DNA of 64,000 bases, taken from contig OY992832.1 of the NCBI GenBank assembly GCA_963921425.1, positions 29,477,489 to 29,541,488 on the forward strand. Direction: 5' to 3'. This document shows, piece by piece, positions 50,166-60,577 of this stretch. The notes below the pieces were generated by a model. The model ran no database searches and was not told the origin of the DNA. It saw only the letters and a program-made list of their open reading frames with translations. The translations under genes were made by a program, and so were the position numbers. Each line of letters begins with the position of its first letter. Positions within the stretch are counted from its first letter, which is position 1. This DNA is from Dryas octopetala. Taxonomy: Eukaryota > Streptophyta > Magnoliopsida > Rosales > Rosaceae.

Positions 50166-51545
50166 CACAAGCTCTAACACCACGTTCTCAAGACTAACCC
50201 ACAACTATCACTTTTTCAAAAAATATATATATAATGCCTCTTGTCAAGGGAAATCGGCCATAAAATTATCAGCTACTTTAATATCATTCAAAGTTAACTC
50301 AAGACTGGAAATCTATCTACTCTCAATAATTAATTGTATAAAAATTTGCATAGAAATCATTTAACTCTCGCTACTTTTAAAACCAAGACAAGGCATCCAT
50401 TTCAAATGAATAAACATCTTTTAATAAAAACTCATGATGACACTGTATATGTTGAAAATCATAATTAAATCAAAACAATACTATATCCAAAATCTTTTAA
50501 CTTAATTTATACTTAATAAACCAAGAAGGAATTAAAACCATAAAATACACAAAATATTTCAGAAAATTAGTTTCGATCCTCCGCCGGATCATCTTGAGCC
50601 TCGGCTGTGTCGCCTAAACATAAAACAATATAACATAAGATTAGTCTCTACACCACAACGTTTAAAGTGTGTGTTTGAAACCCAAATGCCCCACCATACT
50701 TTTGTTTATGCCAACGGTTAATAATTCACTCTTCTTAATTCCATAAAGCGCTTTCTTAATCGCCCAGAAACTTCCCGGCTCAAACCAACATCACCCACAC
50801 TTCCAAAACCGGTCATAAACCTCAAGGAAATCTACATATAGTCTACCTCGATCGAGTGCAACGTCCGAGAGTAAATTCGGTATTGGCAAGGTTTCTAATT
50901 ACAATTCGAATCACTTTTTTTTTTCTCCAAACTCTTCCAACCTGACCAAGACCAACGACCAACCTAAAAATGGCTCTTAAGATAATCTTACATAAAAAAA
51001 AAAAAAAAAAAAAAAAAGTGGCAATGGGGGTCCAGATCATCACAGGTGCCGCCCAAAGTGGCGGCTCCAAGATTAATTTAGCCATGATACCCTTTTCTCA
51101 AACCCACTCAAAATTTCCAATTTTAAACAACCATTGAAGTTTCCTAGGGGTGAGATTGTCCAAACAAAACATCAAGAAACACCCCCAAACCCGAAATCCA
51201 AGGGGACCCAAAATGGGGTCCTAAATCAAACTTTCAAGTTTCAGATTTCTCAAAATAAATCAACAAAAACATATGAGAAAGAAAGCCCATAAGAAGAGGA
51301 AGGAAACCCACCAAAAATCAAAAGGATTGGAGGTCGGAGGTGGCCGGAAATCGACAAAAAGAATCGACAGCACTGTTGTGGTTTCAGGCAAAAATCTCTG
51401 CTGTGTGGGTGTCTGGTCGGCTGCTAGTGGCGGGGAAGAGGTTGGCCGGCAAGAGGAGGTCACGCCGGTGGCTTTGGGTCGACCGGAGGTGGCCGGGGGC
51501 GTGAGTTGCAGTGGTAGCTATCTACGCGCAGGGGAGAAGCGGAAG

Positions 51546-51546
<1 letters not shown>

Positions 51547-51604
<58 letters not shown>
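51547..51604. repeat. GA microsatellite in family A LTR
   Basis: AGAGAG tract with a single AAAG interruption near 51560. Confidence 0.95.
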
Positions 51605-51610
<6 letters not shown>

Positions 51611-52109
51611 AAACAAAAACTGATTTTGGGTATTTAAAAATCCCTTTGTGCAAAAATTACAAAATCGCCCTTTACATCATATGCCCGTATCTCACAAACC
51701 GTAACTCCGATTTAGGTGTGTTTCGTGTCTACGAACTCGTGGACTCAAGACCTATCCAATGTGCCCAAAGTCAAAGATGAAAGCCCACTAATTTTAAAAG
51801 TCAACTTTGGGTCAAGCCCAATTTTAAACAAAAAAAAAACCAAAACCCTTTTTAGTTCTCAAATCAAATCTCAAAATCTTTAAAATAATTTCTCAAATAA
51901 ATTTTCAAAATATTTAGAATAAATCCCCAAAAAAAAATACGGGGTCTCACAATTCAATTTCCCACTACGCCTCTAAATGGCCATTACAAATAAAAATTAA
52001 AATTTCTCATGAAATTAGGGTCGGGTCATTACAATAATACTTAACTAAAATTAAAGAAATTCAAAGATGATCTTATAAAGATAATTCACAATCAAAAAAG
52101 ACAAAAGAA

Positions 52110-54316
52110 AATGCACTTCATTAATTCATTCCACTCCTCCTCATCATCAAGAAGAGCACCACCCAAACTATCATCGGTAGATTAAATACTATCATTGTTA
52201 TTGTCTTCTTCATTCAATGGATGAAAGTGAGATTCATAATGCAAATGCATGTCTATGAAATTCAAATCATCTTCTTCAACAAGCCTCCCCATTCTTGGGG
52301 CCTTGCTTTTCCCTCTATCATTACCTAGACATAAGAATGAAATATTGTGTTAAAAGATCATTTGATGTTAAGGTGAAAAACCAAATACCCACTCCAAATT
52401 TCATATTTACTTTGAGTTTTCACCACTTTTTCGTTTGTATGTAATAGGAGCACGAGGTCGAGGACTATGATCACTGGGATTAATGTTACTAGTAGGAATA
52501 GGAGCATGTGGAATTGGCACATTAGGCATAGGATCAAGAGGAATTGGCTCTCTAGTTGGTAGTTCACTTTCATATGTTGAAATTGACACATTCCTTATGA
52601 CATCAACATCTAAAGCCATATCACTTTCAAACTGTCCTTCTGCACGATCGTACATGTCCAACTGGCAATCAGCATTAACACGGTCATCTCCATCATCTAA
52701 CATCATATCCATGCAAGCATATAAATCATTCGTCACTTCTTGAACATTTGAGAAAGATTATTCTTAATGCAATTGTGGATTCATATAATAACCTACTGCA
52801 TGCAAAGGGTGGTGAAGTTGTGGAGTCCATCTATTGTCTATTCTCTTCCAAATTAGTTTATACTTTTTTTACACTTTGCTACAATTGAATGCAATCTTCT
52901 TTTTTGCAACATCCATAAGCTCATAAATATACCCCATGGCTGGTCTTTCTTCTTAATCAACCTCTCTTAATACAGAAACTAGTGACATGACACTTTTGAT
53001 GCAAAAGGCAATATGAGGCCAAAAGTGTGCATTAAATAGTATATTCTTACGAGCCACAATACCTTCACTGGTTTTGGAATACTTACTCTTACACTATTCT
53101 TTGGAGGAAAATATTTGAATAAGAGTTTGTCTTTGCTTGTACATGCTTTGAAGAGTGAGAAAAACAGTGACAAAGCGTGTTACAGCTGGATGAATAATCT
53201 TCGTACTATTGGTGAAGCTTCTCATCAAAGCAAGAACTCATGCATGCCCGTAGATGTACTTCGCTACACTCTTAGCTTTTTGAATAGTATCATAAAAAAC
53301 TTTCATCTTGCTAATATCTTCTAGCATTATATCAATGCAATGGGCTGCATATGAAGTCCAACACAACTTGTTCCTCTTCTCCATAAGCTTCTTTCCCGCA
53401 TTCTTATAGTTGGAGACATTATCTGTAATTTATTTGAACCACATTCTCCTCTCCAACTTCTTAAACAACACTATCTAATTAAGTACTTAAACATCAAGTC
53501 TCCATTTTTTATGGTATCAGATGCATTAACTGATCTTAAAAACCAAGTACCATGAGGGCTATTCACAAGAAAGTTTATAAGAACCCTATTTTTTTGATCC
53601 GACCAACCATCAAACATAATAATGCACCCATATTCTTGTCAAGCCTTTTCATGTTCTACCCTAAGCCGTTTGACATCTTCAACTTCCTTCTTAAGAATCC
53701 AAGTCATCAACTCATGACCAGTAGGCGGCTTGAATCCCGAACCAAAATTAGAAACTCCTTCCATCATACTCAAATAATAAGGATTACTAGTGGCATTGAA
53801 CGAAATTGCACTAGTGAAGAACCAACGCCCAACCTTTCGGCACACTTGAATTTTTTCTTCCTTCTTGTATGCAGAGTTTAATATGGCTTGTCGAGCTTAG
53901 GAAGTGATATACTTATCAATGGGTCTTCTGGGCTTAGGAGGAACTCTATAAGCATCACCACTTGGAGTTGGAGCACTCCCACTCCCACTCTTACTGCCAA
54001 TTATTTCATATATATCATCCAACGAAGATTCTACTTCCATATTATTACTTTCCCCTCCAACAATTTTCTCAATTTTACGCACCAATTCATTTTGCTTCAT
54101 TCTTGTCTCTTTGAACTTTTTCTAAGCTTCAATGCACTCAGCCTTCACATTTGGTGGGACTTTTGGACAAGGTTTCATGTCATGGCAAGTGTGGGCTAGG
54201 TGCTCTTTAAGTCTAGAGATACCTCCAATACATTTTTTGTCACAAAAACCACACAACATATATCTTCCTCCCTCATCTGATTTGGCCCATTTCCAAGAAA
54301 AATCTTTCTTACTCAT
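52110..54316 (-). pseudogene. hAT-2 transposase, BED/DUF659 type, broken and truncated
   Basis: Starts MSKKDFSWKWAKSDEGGRY at 54316, followed by a BED-like finger (CGFCDKKC ... LKEHLAHTC), a linker exon (54100-53897), a DUF659 segment (53845-53639, with FNATSNPYYLSMMEG and GFKPPTGHEL), then HPAVTRFVTVFLTLQSM (about 53200) and RPAMGYIYELMDVAKKKI (about 52950-52895). The acidic tail lies at 52736-52110. At least four in-frame stops occur in the middle section. I cannot find the usual C-terminal dimerisation block (a Cys-Glu-Arg-x-Trp-Ser type motif) between the middle and the tail, so it seems deleted. DUF659 proteins are hAT transposase relatives. Confidence 0.85.
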
Positions 54317-54828
54317 TTCAAAAAATACAACACAAAAAAGTACCTGGGCTGTCCGAAAATTCTAAAAATTGAGTTGTTTTGATGCAGAAAGTTGAAGATT
54401 CTTCTTGTAGAGGTGCCAAAACTTGAAAGATTATACATTTTATTGTTGGGCTCTTGCAGATTTTGGAAAATTTTGGATTAATAGCCTTTAGGGTTCTTAC
54501 ATTTTTTAGAGAGGGATATTTGGAGATAGAGATATCGGGTGAATCAGGGATATGCGTGAAAAACAGAGAGAGAAAAGAGAGTTTTGCTGGTTTTTAAAAG
54601 TCGGGGAGGAAAACTATGTCGTTTTGGGTGTTTTTCTTAAAATAAAAAAAAACCAAGTAGAATATCCAATTTAGCGTAAGCCTCAGCGAAAAAGCATAAG
54701 CTTTGACGCAAGGCATATGCTAAATGGGAAAAAAGCGAAGCAAACTGCGCTTCGTCGAAAAAACCATATGCTCTACCACGAGGTGTGAGGCGCACCTGAC
54801 GCGCGCTTTTTAAAACCTTAATATATTT

Positions 54829-56450
54829 ATAACTATGTATGAATTTGTGCTTGTGTTTGATTTTTCTGGTGTGGTATGCATTAGAATGGATGTTCAATAA
54901 TCTTATTTGGTTAGAAACATATTTGCTAGGCACTAGAAGAATTCAATTGATAATAAATTCTTAAAATGCTTGATTCATTAGACCAACTATTTTAGACTTA
55001 ATTGCTAGATATCTTAAAGTTACTTCAGCTTGCAAGGTTTATGAATACCAAGTCTGGGTAATATGCTTGTGTACTAACTATAGAAACTTGTTAAGGCATG
55101 TTGATGACTTCAACTTGCCTCGAAATGGAACAAAGCATGTACTGGCCATAGATAAAACTTGAGTACACTTGAAACCAATCATGTAGAATCTGCATCCTTT
55201 CCCATTGCATGAATTCGAGACTAGTAAGGAACCAATCACCTTAGAAATAAGTTGGTTACACCCTACATAATTGGAACTATTACGTGTAAATGAACTTGGA
55301 ACTTGATTTTACTGCTCTGGTATAAGAATTAATGCATGCCTTTAGGGTTAAATACTAGTTGAATAAAAGCCTAGAAATAAAACTGATAAGGAAAAATTAA
55401 TTGTTTCAAATTAAAAATCAGAGAAAATGCAAGCCCCTCAGTTGTTAATGTTATTCTATGCTTAACTAAATCCATTAACATAATTGATAAATGCAAACAT
55501 GACTTGTATAATGAACTTGAGCATGCATATATGGAACTGTCATTTCATGAGTTCATGTGCATGATACATCACTGGTTTACTGAAAAACAAGATTCCTTCC
55601 CAAGGGATCTGTTTGTGCATACATCAACATTCAAAGTGATTTGAATAAAGAATGTAAACTCTAATATATTTTGAGTGTTTGGACTTCCTAATTAGAGATG
55701 ATGAGATAAATATTTCTTTATCCTTGGGTCAAATCCCTAAAAGTGTGCTTACAAGGTACCCTAGAAGGTTACGTGGTTTAAGAGTATGCTAGAGAAAAAG
55801 AAATAGACTTATTTGCTTCCATTAGAGGACATCTCATTATCTAAGGTCTACCTGTAAATAGGATATAAGGATGTAATGAAATTACAAATTAGGAATGAGT
55901 CCACTGTTTATAAACTTTGACAGGTGAGCTTTGTACTTGGAGGAAATGTATGCACTGCATTGTCCTTTAAATTAACATGCATTTGCATCTCATGAGTTAA
56001 TCTATGAATAATTGTGAAACAATGATGTGATGATATAATCCGAGACTGTTGCTTACAGGTTTATAAACAACATATGAGCTTGGGAACTTGTTTACCTTTA
56101 TTTAACATTATCAATAAGTCTAGGAGACTAGTAGGATATCATATGCCTATTTGTTGTTATTGCCTTGCCCTGAATGTTCTTGCTTGTGATATTGAGCCAG
56201 TTTGGCAAAGTTTTATAGTTTTAATTTAAAACCTAAGTTAGTATGAAAACTATTTTGAAATGTATGCAATGCTTTTGGACTAGTTGAGCAAAGGATCAAC
56301 TGTTTTGGTGATGCTCACCCCTACACAGTTTGTAAGTGCAGGATACCTATAGATACAATGGTTAGCATGATAGACCTCTCGGATTCAGAGGAAGATCGAG
56401 CAAGGAGGCTGGTGGAATAGGACTCCCATCATTGACTATGGACACGTGTC
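54829..56450 (+). other. Third segment of the long LTR-like sequence
   Basis: AT-rich sequence with no coding frame of note. It continues the flank of hAT-2 and ends with the LTR-like motif near 56308-56440. A short imperfect duplication (GATCAGTTTTGAGG and GATCAATTTTGACC, followed by TTTTTGTAATTTTTGG in both) lies at 56459-56545. Confidence 0.45.
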
Positions 56451-56829
56451 ATTATGGGATCAGTTTTGAGGTTTTTGTAATTTTTGGAAACTTAAACATG
56501 TTGACAGGTGTAGTATAAGATCAATTTTGACCTTTTTGTAATTTTTGGCAACTTAAACATCTTACTTACATCAGCAATGAACCGGTGGCCGTGGTTGTAA
56601 TTTATGGTATTTTTAAGTTCCGGTTTTGGAGTGTTTATAATTTTATTTAATTCATTTTGGCCAATGTTTACTATTATGGTATTTTGAAATAGTTAATTGA
56701 CTAATGTGTAATTTTAAAATTTTTTATTGATTTATTTGTAATTAGACCTTGATAAAAACTATATTTTCTAAGGATAAAAAATAAATTGCAACCAAAACCC
56801 TATCAAACACAAAATAAAAAGAGGGATTT

Positions 56830-57050
56830 TTTTTCTTGTTCATACATGAAATACTCATATAATTTTACTGCATCATATCCTTTCAATTCTTCTCTCAAAT
56901 CTCTTTCATAGTTTCTAATGTCTTTTTCAATGCACCCAACGTTTTGAATTCCACCTGCTTCAATCTCTATAATACCAAATTGCTGACTAGTAGAAACATT
57001 TGCATAATCAAAACCTTGTTCACTTCATACACCTTTCTGTGTAACCTTAA
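56830..57050 (-). pseudogene. FAR1-related / MULE transposase N-terminal fragment
   Basis: An uninterrupted minus-strand frame reads DYANVSTSQQFGIIEIEAGG, then NVGCIEKDIRNYERDLREEL, then YFMYEQEK. The GG-x-x-NVG-x-x-x-x-D-x-x-N-Y pattern is typical of FAR1/FHY3-family proteins and the MULE transposases they derive from. Only about 70 residues remain and no start, zinc finger or transposase core is present, so it is a remnant. Confidence 0.7.
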
Positions 57051-57273
57051 TAAATGAACTCTGGTTGGAGATGTACGTACGTGATTATGGTCGTCAACAA
57101 ATGTACTAACAACTCATTTGTCTTTTTTTTTTTGTTACATTGGAATGAATCGAATCCTGGTCCTAGTTTAATCCTAACAATTATCTCATCCACCCTCACC
57201 ACTTGGGCTAACCATAAGAGCTTAACAACCCACTTGTCTGATGAGCGATAAATGTTGAAACTAATATGTGTTT

Positions 57274-57659
57274 GAGAGCATCTTCAACGGTTTAGCTATT
57301 TTCCCCTCCCTAGCTATATTAGCTAGTTTCTTCTCAAATTCATTCTTCAACAAATTAGCTATCCAGAACTAATTTAGGATTTGATTTTTTATTAGCTAAA
57401 TTTGGGTGAGAGAAGAGAGAAAATAACTATAGCAAAAGCAACATAATGAGAATAAGTTTTGAATTTTTTAAATACAACAATACAAATTTATTTCTCATGA
57501 ACCATAATATCAAATTTAAAAAATAATATAATATTAATGTTAGCTAAAATTAAGAACATTGTTAGGGTAAAATTTTAAAAGCAGTTAGCTAAATTAGATT
57601 TTCAACTTTGTTTGCACAAATTTAACTAAAATATAGCTAAGCTTGTTAGAGTTGCTATG
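57274..57659. mobile_element. MITE with GAGCATCTTCAACGG-type ends
   Basis: Left end GAGCATCTTCAACGGTTTAG pairs with inverted right end ATAGCAACTCTAACAAGCTT; both continue into TTAGCTATATT words. Length about 386 bp with no gene. I could not read a clean target duplication, so the superfamily is open. Confidence 0.55.
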
Positions 57660-57885
57660 AGAGAGTGGAGAGAGCAAAAGCTAACATAATAACATTGACT
57701 GAAAGAGAGGACACATAACACTACATCAATTACCAGCCACAGGATTCAATTAAATGCAAATGAACGGCTGAGATCTATTAGTCGTGCAAAATCAATTACC
57801 TCCCTGTTAATGGCCTATTTTTTTTTTTTTTTTAGTTTTGATTTTGAAGCAAATGTTGAAAGACATTGAAGCTCCAAAACACTGA

Positions 57886-59553
57886 GGGCATGTTTACTTA
57901 TCCATAATCGGAATGAGAAGAATGAAAGTGATTCTCATTCATGTTTACTTATATTTGGGAGTCATTTTCATTTTCATTCTTTTTTTTTACTTACACATAT
58001 ATTGAAATGAGAAAGAGTGTGGAGCCCACATGAAATAAGAAATTGAATTCCATAGGAGATCCGGATTAGAGAAGAGGGAATGAGAATATATTTTTTCATG
58101 CCAAAACTGTCCTCACTCTTTTTAAAAAAATACAAAAGTACTCTCAACCATAAATAATTTTAATTTTTGTTTTCACCATAAATAAAAGTATGAAAAATAT
58201 TTTTTTTTTCAAAATATTTGAGGTAAACTTTTTTTAGGTATTTTAAAAATTGTGAGTATCATAAAATATATTTAATTTTGTATAAAGGCATTTTAGTAAT
58301 TAAACTGATTTTGATTTCGATTTTTGCAAATAAATAAATACTGTATAAAAATCATTTCTTATTCCGATTCTTGATAATTAATATAGAGAGCAGTTTTGCT
58401 CACCTCCTTTAACTAGGGTGTATGCTCACCTCCCATTTCAAATTATGACATCTGTTTAAAAAATTAACCTTGAGTTAACATATTTTATATTTAATTATTT
58501 TTTATTTTTTTAACACAAAACTCTCTCTCTCTCTCACACATTATCTCTTTCTCCTCTGCGTTTTCTCTCTCCGTGACTCACCCCTCTCCTCTCTCATCTC
58601 TCTTGATCTCCTCTGCCGCTGCCATCCCCCAAAACCCAGCCCCTCTCACCTCTCTTTCTGCCTCCCACAGCCACCGCCCCCAGCTAATATCCCCAAAATC
58701 CCAAAAAAATGCAGTGTCGGTTTTAAATCAGTAATTTTGTGAAAGGAAAGGTGTTGCCTTTACACATGCTCTATGACAACCGTTACACCCAAGCAGAACA
58801 TGGAGCCAAAACCTCCCTGAAAACCAAGTGTCCCTTGCTTACTTCATTCCAAGGCACTGTTTGGTTGTTTGAAGTTAGAACATTGGGTCCAACGACCATG
58901 GTAATATAGTATCTTCCACTTTCTTCTCTGGCTATATATATTGCTCACCATCCTACATTTGGGTTCAGCAAATCATCCTCCTTTTTGGCACCAAATTTAA
59001 TTAGGGAGTAAGCATTAGGTTCAATTATGGATGTGTTTATTCCGGAAAAGTATGTTGTGAGGCTGAGGATGGAAAGATAAAATGCAAAAGCTAAGAATGG
59101 GAATGGGAAAAGGAAAAGCAGCTCAAACATGGTGTCCGGATCTGGGAGAAGAATTGAGAAGGAGAAGAAAGCAATGCGTCTGGATTCGGATGAGAGAGGT
59201 GAGAGGAGCTGGGTTTTGGGGGGTGGCGGCAGCAGGGGAGATCGAAAGAGGTGAGAGAGGCGAGAGGTGAGTCGAGGGGAGAGAGAGAAGGCAGAAGAGA
59301 AAGATAGAATGTGTGTGAGAGAGAGAGTTTTGTGTAAAAAAAATAAAAAATAATTAAATATACAATATCTTAACTCAGGTTAAGTTTTTAAACAGATGTC
59401 ATGATTTGAGAGGGGAGGTGAGACTGTATACACCTAGTTAAAAGAGGTAAGCAAAACTGCTCTCATTAATATATACATTAACGAGAATGTGTGACTCTAA
59501 TTCTGCTCGTTCCGATTCCAATTCCGACTCATTCTCACTCTCAATTTATGCCC
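57886..59553. mobile_element. Possible MITE-like element split by a Mutator-like insertion
   Basis: Left end GGGCATGTTTACTTATCC and inverted right end GGGCATAAATTGAGAG share the first six bases, and both lead into repeated GGAATGAGAA/CCGATTCC words. A 3-bp flank TGA may be the duplication, but one extra base lies between it and the right end. The Mutator-like element 58386-59464 is nested inside. Confidence 0.35.
58386..59464. mobile_element. Mutator-like element with long inverted ends, 1.08 kb
   Basis: Perfect 9-bp duplication ATTAATATA (58377-58385 and 59465-59473). Inverted ends begin GAGAGCAGTTTTGCT and remain similar for about 150 bp, ending in a CT-rich run on each side (58520-58545 and 59312-59327). 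The interior (about 58700-59250) has no transposase and does not match the flanking repeats. Long ends, 9-bp duplication and foreign filler fit a non-autonomous MULE, perhaps one carrying captured host sequence. Confidence 0.85.
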
Positions 59554-60577
59554 TTGAGAGTGAACGCCTAGACATTGAAGCTCTCTCTGCACCCAAACCC
59601 ACAAACCATCACAACCGAAACTCAAACCCACTCCCTCTCTTTGCACACCCTTTTTCTATCTCTGCACTTCCCCAAAATGAAAACTCTAGCTTGAGCCCTG
59701 AAACCCACTCCCTCCCCCCATTCTCTCAGTCTCTCTGTCATTCTCAGTGTTGCCTACGAAAAAGGTTTTTTTTTGTTTTGTTTAAGAAATTGAAAGATTC
59801 TGATTTTTGAATTTAGCTGTTATATTGATTTTCTGCCTCCAATTTTTGTAGGTTTTGGTTCAATTTTTTTCCCCATTTCTCAAGCCCCATTATCTCTGTT
59901 TGGTTAACAGGTCTGTCCTCTATTTTTTTTTTTTATGCGAGCTGGGTTATCCCATGAAGCTGCCTTGCTTTGCTATATGAAAAGCATAAAGTTCTAGGAA
60001 AGGGCAAGAAACCGAGAGTTATTTGGGTTTATTTAAAGGGATAATTCCGTAAAATAAACAACAAATTCATTAGGAAATAATTTTGTTTTGTGGCTAAAAA
60101 AATAGTGGTGCCGAAAGTGGCGGGCTTTATAGAAACCTAAGGAAAGGTGGCCCTGAAGATTTGGGCCTAGCTGGCTTACCTAATCAGAACCCGCCCAAGA
60201 ATCTGCAAACATCGATACAGATTGATTCGAACGACGTCGGCTGCCTGGATTGTCCGATATTGCGGCTTTGTCCAACTATCAGTTTGAGCACTTCCGATTT
60301 GGGACTCTGTATGTAATGTAATGTAGTGCTGTATGTGTACGTGTGCGCAGTGTGCAGTGTGCAGTGCACTTCTTGTTTCGCATTGAATGCTCTTTCTTTA
60401 GGTTTCGTTCTTGGCACACAAGCTGTTTGAATAATTGCCTCTGAAACATGGATTCAATACATATTTGCTACATTTCTTGAAGGGTTTGGACCCTCTTCAG
60501 CATATTTTCTGATGTAATGTTTCGTCTCTCCGCAAACAGAGAACACTGTGCAAATTCAAGAGAGACTGACACTTGGA
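59554..60577 (+). promoter_or_regulatory. Upstream and leader region of the dihydroorotase gene
   Basis: CT-rich sequence (59560-59760) followed by mixed sequence. CCGCAAACAG at about 60530-60539 resembles a splice acceptor, so a leader intron ending just before AGAACACTGTG is possible. I cannot place a TATA box or transcription start. No other gene is supported; open frames here lack family motifs. Confidence 0.4.

Larger units (their letters stand above)
49237..52033 (-). mobile_element. Solo LTR, family A, inverted (2.8 kb)
   Basis: Perfect 5-bp duplication ATAAT (49232-49236 and 52034-52038). On the minus strand it starts TGTAATGACCCGACCC and ends GGGCGGTCCTGTCA, matching 14513-17549. 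It includes the GA tract (51547-51604), GC-rich block and tandem repeat (49985-50165) in the mirrored order. It is inserted downstream of the hAT-2 transposase gene. Confidence 0.93.
49070..54820 (-). mobile_element. hAT-2 transposon, 5.75 kb with insertion (about 2.95 kb without)
   Basis: Perfect 8-bp duplication ATATATTT (49062-49069 and 54821-54828). Ends are CAAGGTTTTAAATTGC at the left and, inverted, TAAGGTTTTAAAAAGCGC at the right. Subterminal zones carry GC-rich words such as AACGCG and GCGCGC. It contains a minus-strand BED/DUF659 transposase pseudogene and a solo LTR. Confidence 0.92.
36035..56450 (+). mobile_element. Long LTR-like sequence split by two hAT elements
   Basis: Starts TGTAACACCCCAAAAC at 36035. 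Its own sequence is in three pieces: 36035-36342, 47212-49069 and 54821 to about 56450. Each hAT insertion restores continuity when removed. Near 56308-56440 it has the same order of features as family C LTRs (CTCACCCC, then a GAGGAAGATCGAGCA-type word). It holds a (GA) leader tract at 47741-47790. I could not find the right terminus or a matching target duplication, so it may be truncated. No coding domain was seen in its own sequence. Confidence 0.45.

Noticed and set aside
57100-57240. SINE or tRNA-derived sequence (GAATCGAATCCTGGTCC, then ACTTGGGCTAACC)
   Set aside because: Only faint similarity to tRNA-like boxes; no second box, tail or duplication could be read.
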